This document shows positions 1-5,061 of a DNA stretch of 7,273 nt, one piece after another. The stretch comes from Leptolyngbyaceae cyanobacterium CSSed165cm_216 (GTDB lineage Bacteria; Cyanobacteriota; Cyanobacteriia; Phormidesmidales; Phormidesmidaceae), in the NCBI GenBank assembly GCA_007135385.1, contig SLIY01000405.1:1-7273 (forward strand), read 5' to 3'. Position 1 is the first letter of the stretch; each line of letters begins with the position of its first letter. Made by a program: the position numbers and the translations under genes. Below the pieces are notes generated by a model. It was not told where the DNA came from. It saw nothing but the letters and a program-made list of their open reading frames with translations, and did no database searches.

Positions 1-924
1 ACTCTGGTGGCGGCCAGTTTCGCCCTGCTGCTGGTGGTGTTGGCGGAAAGGATGCCCATTTTCTCGGGCTATTTGGCCGTGATGGCCACCGGCTTTTTTT
101 TGATTGAGTTGGATGCCCCCCTGGCCCGACGGCTGCGGGGAGGGTTCGATGGTCTGTGGATCGTGGCTCAAATTGTCTTGTTTGTGCTGCTGGGGGCCAG
201 TATCCAACTGGATGTCCTGGGGGACACCGTCGGGGTAGGATTGCTGATCATTGCCATTGGCACCCTCATAGGGCGTGGGCTGGGCTGGTATTTGTCCACC
301 TTGGGTAGCAACTGGACCTGGAAAGAACGGCTGTTCTTGTTGCCAGGCAACTCAGCCAAAGCCACCGTCCAGGCGGCGATTGGAGCGTTACCTTTGGCCC
401 AGGGTATTGCTGGCGGCGAAACCATGTTGGCGATCGCGGCCTTATCCATCCTGGTGACCGCCCCCTTTGGCGCTTGGGCCATTCCCACCTTTGCCCCCAA
501 GCTGCTTGAACAGGGGGAGGTAGATCCCACCAAAGTCACGGTCACCCGTCAAATTGTGCTGCTAGCCGCCGTCGATACATCACCGATGGCTGTCCCAGTC
601 TTGGCCAAGACCGCCGAACTGGCTCGCCGTAGCGATGGCCAGGTGGTGGTGCTACATGTTTTGCAACTGGATGATCCCGAGGGTCTGAAGCAGCTGCAAC
701 GGCAGGCCCAGCAATATCTAGCAGATATCCGCTATCGCTTTATCGCCAAGCCAGGGGCGATCCCTGAAACCATTGTGACCACGGCCCAAGACTATGACGC
801 GGCTGAAATTGTCATGGGTAAACGGGGGCATCGCCCGTTCGCAGAAATCTTGGTGGGGGCTGCGTCCCAGGCGGTACTAGAGACCAGTCCAGTGCCAGTC
901 CTGGTGATTGCAGGAGACCCCTAA
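1..924 (+). CDS. Cation:proton antiporter (CPA family) with C-terminal Usp domain, 5'-truncated
   Basis: The frame is open from the first base (307 codons before TAA), so the true start and the first transmembrane helices lie upstream of the window; the GTG at 7 is not a convincing start. Counting from base 1, residues 1-170 hold several hydrophobic helices, and residues 120-128 read KATVQAAIG, followed by a Pro-Leu, a signature I know from CPA1-type Na+(K+)/H+ antiporters. Residues about 183-305 form a universal stress protein domain: a first beta strand ending in the AVD triplet (Asp192), and the nucleotide-binding loop G-2x-G-9x-G at Gly273, Gly276 and Gly286. The residue after the last Gly is Ala, where ATP-binding Usp proteins have Ser or Thr. 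Inference: a plasma or thylakoid membrane antiporter whose cytoplasmic Usp tail senses nucleotide or stress state. Family confident; exact ion specificity cannot be read. Confidence 0.9.
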   Translation, partial: TLVAASFALLLVVLAERMPIFSGYLAVMATGFFLIELDAPLARRLRGGFDGLWIVAQIVLFVLLGASIQLDVLGDTVGVGLLIIAIGTLIGRGLGWYLSTLGSNWTWKERLFLLPGNSAKATVQAAIGALPLAQGIAGGETMLAIAALSILVTAPFGAWAIPTFAPKLLEQGEVDPTKVTVTRQIVLLAAVDTSPMAVPVLAKTAELARRSDGQVVVLHVLQLDDPEGLKQLQRQAQQYLADIRYRFIAKPGAIPETIVTTAQDYDAAEIVMGKRGHRPFAEILVGAASQAVLETSPVPVLVIAGDP

Positions 925-1026
925 ACCGTCGGGACAAATCTTGGGAGTCTGCCTTGGGGACCCTACCAGTCGTCGCCAAACTCGAGGCGCTTGGCACACT
1001 GGCCGCCAAAGCTAGCATAGAAAAAC
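925..1026. other. Convergent intergenic gap with weak hairpin
   Basis: This 102-bp gap separates the 3' ends of the antiporter gene and the minus-strand HTH gene. The best hairpin is at 989-1012 (GCTTGGC pairing with GCCAAAGC, one bulged A). No T-tract follows it on either strand, so it is at best a poor bidirectional terminator. I see no coding potential here. Confidence 0.35.
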
Positions 1027-1671
1027 CTAGGCCACGGGAAACTGGTCAGCAATGGTCGCCCCATCCAGCCCCAGGGCCACTGCATATTTCTGCAAGAAAG
1101 CCCGGATGTAAAAGGGCTCAGGCAATTGGCTCAGGTTGCCCGTTTCAATCGCCTTAATGGTGTAAGGCTGGATAAACGTCCGTTGATAGACCTCGTCCAC
1201 AGACCAACCTTTTGCTTGACGGTATTGTTTTAGATCTGCCCCCACCCGCTGTAGACTGGCTTGCTGCGTCGCTACCACATCCGCCTGGGCTTGCAATTTG
1301 GCGGCCAACGACTCATGGATATAGTCACGCCGCTGGGAAAAGCGAACCGCGGGGACCGGGGCCGCCACAGTCTGAGGTCGGTGGGCTCGGTGGTCAGGGC
1401 GGGGGCTGGCTGTCCCCCGCTGGGGGGCGGGTGGGGTCACCTTAGGGGAGGCTGTTTCGAGGGGCTGCCCCACCGGTTGACTATCGTGCAGCCGCTGATC
1501 TAGCCGATAGCGGTTGAGTAGCCCCAAGGCCACCAGGGTGGTTATGGGCAAAGATGCGGCAGCTACCTGCTGGGCCGCGATCGATACCGCCGCTGTTGCC
1601 CCGGCCCCCACAATCAGCGCATATTCTGAGGCGGGGGTCAGTTTCGGCTTAGAGGGTTGAGGGTTGGTCAT
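1027..1671 (-). CDS. Membrane-hairpin protein with C-terminal RodZ-like helix-turn-helix
   Basis: 214 residues from an ATG at 1671. Residues 17-53 are an uncharged, Ala/Gly-rich hydrophobic segment ending in NRYR, long enough for a short membrane hairpin; similar N-terminal modules recur, from memory, in other cyanobacterial proteins. Residues 63-115 are a Pro/Arg-rich, probably disordered linker. Residues 117-145 look like an amphipathic or coiled-coil helix. Residues about 146-212 match the HTH_25 domain of RodZ: LKQYRQAKGWSVDEV, then a recognition-helix region ending in AIETGNLSQLPEP, then YIRAFLQKYA..LGLD. In RodZ this domain is N-terminal, cytoplasmic, binds MreB and precedes one membrane helix; here the order is reversed. 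Inference: a membrane-tethered cytoplasmic HTH that could bind a protein partner or DNA. No Shine-Dalgarno sequence precedes the ATG, and a stem-loop abuts it. Domain call confident; function unknown. Confidence 0.85.
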   Translation of the reverse strand: MTNPQPSKPKLTPASEYALIVGAGATAAVSIAAQQVAAASLPITTLVALGLLNRYRLDQRLHDSQPVGQPLETASPKVTPPAPQRGTASPRPDHRAHRPQTVAAPVPAVRFSQRRDYIHESLAAKLQAQADVVATQQASLQRVGADLKQYRQAKGWSVDEVYQRTFIQPYTIKAIETGNLSQLPEPFYIRAFLQKYAVALGLDGATIADQFPVA

Positions 1672-1672
1672 A

Positions 1673-1715
1673 GCACCGCTTAGACAGGTCGATAGGTTTA
1701 TCTTTACAGCGGTGC
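1673..1715 (-). promoter_or_regulatory. Stem-loop in the leader, ending one base before the HTH gene start
   Basis: On the minus strand GCACCGCT (1715-1708) and AGCGGTGC (1680-1673) form a perfect 8-bp GC-rich inverted repeat with a 27-nt loop. One base separates the stem from the ATG at 1671. The loop holds a smaller inverted repeat, GATA-AACC-TATC (1702-1691). If the transcript starts upstream of 1715, the folded stem would occupy the place where a ribosome binds. This is seen in the sequence; a regulatory role is inference. Confidence 0.4.
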
Positions 1716-1780
1716 AGCCCCTTGATCCGGAAGGGAGGAGTAAGGGATCTGCGGGTTAATGGTGTATCAGGCGGCCAAGT

Positions 1781-1799
1781 TTTCTCCCTTTGGGAGAAA
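1781..1799. repeat. Perfect hairpin TTTCTCCC/GGGAGAAA
   Basis: Eight-base arms at 1781-1788 and 1792-1799 with a TTT loop, extendable by G-T pairs. Neither strand shows a run of T after the stem, so it does not read as an intrinsic terminator. It could be an operator or an RNA hairpin in the leader of the minus-strand HTH gene, about 110 bases upstream of its start. Confidence 0.4.
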
Positions 1800-1988
1800 G
1801 TCCGAGCAACGAGTACCTGATTTTTCTGCAAGTTTCCCAGGTTCTGACGAGAAGGCTAATCAAACCATCATTTAAGACCAGCTTGGGGGTGACGCATGCA
1901 GGGGTCAGGCGCTATGGTAAGGGCGGAAGGCAGCTGCCTCAACGATTAATTTGAGAAGTTTTATCCTGCAAGTAACCGCTGCGCAGCC

Positions 1989-2333
1989 TTAGTCGGGAAA
2001 GAAAAAATCAGTGGATTCTTCGTCCTCTTCGGAGGCGGTATAGCTGCGGTAGTACTCTTCTAATTCAGAGGCGCTGATCGATCGCTCCGAAGGATTTTCA
2101 AAAAATGCCTTGACTTTTAAGTAGCGTCGCAACCCTTCCGCCCCCGCGTCGTGCTGAGTTGCTGCTTTAAAGTCTTCAGGGAATGTATCGCTTACCTGGA
2201 GCCACGCCTCCTCAAGAATATCCTCCACGTCCTCGGTTGGAGCTACCTCAATCAGGGCCTCAAGCCCATCAAGGATGTCAATCAGCTTGAGAATTTCTGG
2301 GATTTTCTCCGAGTCAGACATGGAGCCAAACAT
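1989..2333 (-). CDS. Small acidic protein of unknown function
   Basis: I do not recognise this protein. From the ATG at 2333 it has 114 residues; a second in-frame ATG at 2321 gives 110 (MSDSEKIPEIL...) and is equally possible, since neither has a Shine-Dalgarno sequence, and a TTG at 2345 is less likely. It is soluble, with no signal peptide or membrane segment. The N-terminal two thirds look helical, with Leu/Ile at regular spacing and many Glu/Asp, and the C-terminus is an acidic tail (ASEEDEESTD) closing with FFFPD. Codon use looks like that of its neighbours. It sits 66 bp downstream of the pentapeptide-repeat gene on the same strand, so co-transcription is possible, although a TAAAAT element in that gap could give it its own promoter. 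The long clean frame and protein-like composition support a real gene. Confidence 0.7.
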   Translation of the reverse strand: MFGSMSDSEKIPEILKLIDILDGLEALIEVAPTEDVEDILEEAWLQVSDTFPEDFKAATQHDAGAEGLRRYLKVKAFFENPSERSISASELEEYYRSYTASEEDEESTDFFFPD

Positions 2334-2369
2334 GAATAGACGCAAAACAACCGGGAAAGCTTAAGGGAA

Positions 2370-2375
2370 ATTTTA
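2370..2375 (-). promoter_or_regulatory. Possible -10 element for the acidic-protein gene
   Basis: On the minus strand TAAAAT (2375-2370) lies 36 bases before the ATG at 2333. No good -35 hexamer is present at 16-18 bp spacing. Just downstream on the same strand are two direct copies of TTTCCC (2370-2365 and 2358-2353) repeated with a 12-bp period. Weak evidence from sequence only. Confidence 0.25.
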
Positions 2376-2399
2376 ATCGAGGATGGAACGTAATGATCG

Positions 2400-3167
2400 T
2401 TAACAGTTGTCGTTGTTCAACTCGCCATCGGCCATGCGGGTATTACAGAACCGGGCCACACTCAGATCAGTACGCACCAGATTAGCACCGCGTAGGTCGG
2501 CGTTGGTCAAATCAGCATCCCTGAGATCTACCTCACGAATTAGGGCTTCCCGCAGATTGGCCCCGCTCAGGTTGGCTTCACTCAGGTTGGTGCCAATGAA
2601 ATTGGTGCGGTAGAAGCGGCCATCGGTGAGGGTCGCCCCAGTCAGATTGGTCTGGGCTAAATTCGCCTCTGAAAAGTTGGCCCCATCCAGACGACTGCCC
2701 TGCAAGTCACTGCCCTGCCATCGACTCCCTCTAGCCTCCGCCTGGGTTAAGGTGATCGCCACAGCGGTTACTTGTAGCGCCGTGGCTCGGCTGAGGGCGG
2801 CCTGGTCGGCATTGGCATTGGTTAATGTAGCCCCAGACAGGTCGGCATCGTTAAGGGTGGTCTGGCGCAGGTTAGCCTGCCCCAGTTGGCTGTGGGTTAA
2901 CTGGGCTCGCGATAGCCGGGCTCGGCTGAGGTTGGCTTCAGTGAGGTTGGCCCTGGTCAGATCGGCATCATCAAGTTGCGCCCCAGCCAGTATGGCTTGG
3001 CTCAAGTCGCAGGCAATGCAACTGCGGCTGATCAGTAATTGTCGCAGGTGGGCTGTATCGGCAGCCTGGGCGATCCCGACGGCCAATGTCAGTCCCCATC
3101 CCCCTAGGCCAAGGAGCAGCTTGGGGAGGTGGCGGGCAGAGGGGCTGAGATTTTGGTGGCAATGCAT
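2400..3167 (-). CDS. Exported pentapeptide-repeat protein
   Basis: 255 residues from the ATG at 3167. This start gives a normal signal peptide: a basic n-region, a hydrophobic core at residues 17-35, and an AQA|AD cleavage site near 35/36. The longer frame from 3230 adds an unlikely leader and would run into the divergent gene. Residues 53-242 are pentapeptide repeats of the A(D/N)LXX type: about 15 good units (53-127), five degenerate units still in register (128-152), then about 18 good units (153-242). Such repeats fold as a right-handed square beta helix. Cysteines frame the helix: Cys50 and Cys53 at the N-cap (SCIACDL) and Cys241 and Cys255 at the C-cap, consistent with disulfides in periplasm or thylakoid lumen. 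Similar exported pentapeptide proteins with SC..CDL and a C-terminal cysteine are common in cyanobacteria. The partner or ligand is unknown. Confidence 0.9.
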   Translation of the reverse strand: MHCHQNLSPSARHLPKLLLGLGGWGLTLAVGIAQAADTAHLRQLLISRSCIACDLSQAILAGAQLDDADLTRANLTEANLSRARLSRAQLTHSQLGQANLRQTTLNDADLSGATLTNANADQAALSRATALQVTAVAITLTQAEARGSRWQGSDLQGSRLDGANFSEANLAQTNLTGATLTDGRFYRTNFIGTNLSEANLSGANLREALIREVDLRDADLTNADLRGANLVRTDLSVARFCNTRMADGELNNDNC

Positions 3168-3252
3168 AAGAATCTGAGTCCAAGTTGGTTGATTGCTTCT
3201 ACAATGTGTCAGCATCTCCTCTGGGGGCATTGAGGCTCTATACGACTATTCT
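3168..3252. promoter_or_regulatory. Divergent promoter region between pentapeptide and helical-repeat genes
   Basis: These 85 bp separate two divergent start codons. For the plus strand, TACAAT at 3200-3205 is a good -10 candidate giving a leader of about 40 bases before the ATG at 3253; no TTGACA-like -35 lies at the right distance. For the minus strand I see no convincing pair; TAGAAT at 3253-3248 is a weak -10 candidate. Neither gene has a Shine-Dalgarno sequence. Confidence 0.35.
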
Positions 3253-5061
3253 ATGGCGTCTACACCGGCAAACTCTAGTATCAGGTCACGGCCGTCTGCC
3301 CCAGAGGGGCCGCGGCGCCAGTTTAATCCGTGGGAATGGCTATGGCTGGGGCTGTGGGTGCTGCTGCTGACCGGTTCTGGCATCTTTTCGGCTTGGGCTC
3401 TGCTATGGCTGACTCGGATTCCACCGCTACCCGACTGTGAGCAAATTACCCCCTTTCATTCAGCCCGAGATTTACTCTACTGTGCTGAGACCCAGGCCCG
3501 CAGTGGAGAGCCTAATAGCCTGGTGCAATCGATGTTGCTAACCGCCAACTGGCCCAAAACCCACGCCAGTTACGATGATGCCCAAGAGGTTTTAAAGAAC
3601 TCCTCAGAGCAGATTTTGGTGCTGGCGAATCGCTGGGCCCAGGCCGGTAAGTTAGAAGATGCAGTACAGCTAGCGGGGGAGATTCCGCTGCACACGCCGC
3701 TGCGCAACCCGGCCCAGGCGGTGATTTATGAATGGCGGGAAGACTGGTCCCAGGGTAAGGCGATCGAGGCCGAGCTTAAAACCGCCCTAGCCACGCAAAA
3801 TTGGGATCTGGCCCGGGGTCATTTACAGCAATTGCAGACGATTAAAAGTGACTACTGGTCCAATACGCGCCATCTCCATTGGCAGCGGCACATGCAGGTG
3901 GAACAGCGGGCCTGGGGAAAATTGCAAACCGCTGAGGCACTGGCGGCGTCAGATCAGCCAGAGGAGTTGCACCAGGCGATCGCCCTAGCCCGTACCCTAG
4001 ATTTACGCAGTCAGGTTTGGCCGACCGCTGAGCAACAGGTCGATCAATGGAGTCAAACCCTAGTGGACATTGGTCTACGCATGTGGGACGAGGGAGAGCA
4101 AGACGCCGCGATCGCCCTGGTTAGTGTGGTGCCCCCCAGTGCTAACTGGTCTGGTGCGGCCCAAGACTTACTCTCTCTGAGTTGGGCCCAGCATCTAGCC
4201 CAGGCGGCCTATACAGAACAGGCCGGGCTCAAGCCTCAGTACAGCGCTATGGTGCAGTTAATGGAGGCGATCGGGGCGGCCGAGCAACGGGCTCAAGTTT
4301 CTTCAGTCAAGGCGATTCCTGGAGTAGCCTCCTGGCGGCAACAGTTGGCTGACCTGCAGCGACTAAAATTTGGCGCGATGGTGGCTAGTTTGGGGCAGCG
4401 GTTGACCTACCAATGGGCCATACACCAGGCGGCGCAGGTGGAACAGGGTCGCCCCCGACGACTGCAGGGCCAAACGCTGATTGCCGAATGGCGCGGTAAC
4501 ATTGAGCGGATTGAAGACCGACCAACGTTGAGGCAGGCTAGGGCTCTGGCTCGATCGGGGACGATTCCTGCCCTGGAAGCGGCAATCGCGAAGGCGCAGG
4601 AGGTTGAACTGGGTCGTGCCTTGCGGATTGAAGCCCAAACCTTAGTAGCCGAATGGCGCAGTGAAATTCAAGTAATTGAAGACCGGCCCATTCTAGATGC
4701 AGCGGTTGCTCTAGCGGACCAAGGAGAACTGCGAGAGGCGATCACCAAGGCTCGGGACATTGCCCCTGGTCGCGCCCTACACAGTCGCGCCCAGGGATTA
4801 ATTGCAGACTGGACTACGACGATCCAGGTGGCCGAAGACCAACCGATTTTGGATGAGGCTAAAAATCTAGCCTATGCTGGTAGCCTAACGGCGGCCATTA
4901 ACCTGGCGTCGCAGATTGCGCCTGGTCGTGCCCTGCACAGTGAGGCACGGCGAGCGATCGCCCTTTGGCAGGCTGAACGGGCCTACATTTGGTCCATTTG
5001 GGAGGCCGAAGGGCGCAGCACCCCAGCCAGTGGTAATGCTAACGCCTCAGAATCAGAATGA
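3253..5061 (+). CDS. Membrane-anchored alpha-helical repeat protein, unknown function
   Basis: 602 residues from the ATG at 3253; the frame extends to a TTG at 3193, but the ATG places one clean membrane anchor near the N-terminus. Residues 1-26 are basic and Pro-rich, 27-53 are a Trp/Leu-rich transmembrane helix, and the positive-inside rule puts the rest outside the cytoplasm (periplasm or lumen). Cys62 and Cys77 follow the anchor and could form a disulfide there. Residues about 105-570 are degenerate helical repeats of a TPR-like kind; the last three copies are clear (407-461, 462-513, 514-565), each with Q.L.A.W, EDRP/EDQP, a central Gly, AI, and GRAL. The tail 587-602 is low-complexity and acidic. 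I recall similar unnamed proteins in other cyanobacteria. The stop codon overlaps the next ATG (ATGA), so the two genes are translationally coupled. A scaffold or binding role is inference. Confidence 0.85.
   Translation: MASTPANSSIRSRPSAPEGPRRQFNPWEWLWLGLWVLLLTGSGIFSAWALLWLTRIPPLPDCEQITPFHSARDLLYCAETQARSGEPNSLVQSMLLTANWPKTHASYDDAQEVLKNSSEQILVLANRWAQAGKLEDAVQLAGEIPLHTPLRNPAQAVIYEWREDWSQGKAIEAELKTALATQNWDLARGHLQQLQTIKSDYWSNTRHLHWQRHMQVEQRAWGKLQTAEALAASDQPEELHQAIALARTLDLRSQVWPTAEQQVDQWSQTLVDIGLRMWDEGEQDAAIALVSVVPPSANWSGAAQDLLSLSWAQHLAQAAYTEQAGLKPQYSAMVQLMEAIGAAEQRAQVSSVKAIPGVASWRQQLADLQRLKFGAMVASLGQRLTYQWAIHQAAQVEQGRPRRLQGQTLIAEWRGNIERIEDRPTLRQARALARSGTIPALEAAIAKAQEVELGRALRIEAQTLVAEWRSEIQVIEDRPILDAAVALADQGELREAITKARDIAPGRALHSRAQGLIADWTTTIQVAEDQPILDEAKNLAYAGSLTAAINLASQIAPGRALHSEARRAIALWQAERAYIWSIWEAEGRSTPASGNANASESE
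4471..4947 (+). repeat. Three tandem protein-level repeats of 52-55 codons
   Basis: Units at 4471-4635 (55 codons), 4636-4791 (52) and 4792-4947 (52) share Q-x-L-x-A-E/D-W, I-x-x-x-E-D-R/Q-P, L-A-x-x-G and G-R-A-L. Units two and three agree best and both contain IAPGRALHS or a near copy. The DNA is diverged, so this is an old duplication. A partial fourth unit follows, and weaker related segments occur upstream in the same protein. Confidence 0.8.

Larger units (their letters stand above)
1672..1988. other. 317-bp non-coding region with inverted repeats
   Basis: This stretch lies between the start of the HTH gene and the stop of the acidic-protein gene, so it should hold the 3' end of one minus-strand transcript and the promoter of the other. 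Besides the start-adjacent stem-loop it contains a perfect 8-bp-stem hairpin with a 3-nt loop at 1781-1799 (TTTCTCCC/GGGAGAAA), a 12-bp palindrome at 1928-1939 (AGGCAGCTGCCT) and a 10-bp palindrome at 1978-1987 (GCTGCGCAGC), the last just 3' of the acidic-protein stop. None is followed by a T-tract on either strand. I found no convincing -10/-35 pair and no supported gene. Confidence 0.5.

Noticed and set aside
168..545. Minus-strand open frame of 125 codons inside the antiporter gene
   Set aside because: It lies opposite a well-supported antiporter frame, and its product has no recognisable domain.
989..1012. Rho-independent terminator between the convergent genes
   Set aside because: The stem is short and bulged and has no T-tract on either side; kept only as a weak hairpin note.
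1759..1875. 38-codon plus-strand frame with GGAGGAG upstream
   Set aside because: The purine-rich motif is about 20 bases before the ATG, too far for a ribosome-binding site, and the peptide has no recognisable features.
2407..3177. Plus-strand open frames opposite the pentapeptide gene (2407-2613 and 2626-3177)
   Set aside because: Their Arg/Leu/Ala/Ser-rich monotone products are the reverse image of the five-residue repeat code, not independent proteins.
3168..3230. Longer N-terminus for the pentapeptide protein starting at 3230
   Set aside because: It adds 21 residues before a normal signal peptide and would cover the divergent promoter region.
3193..3252. TTG-initiated extension of the helical-repeat protein
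   Set aside because: It starts upstream of the best -10 candidate, and the ATG at 3253 gives a standard N-in single-pass anchor.
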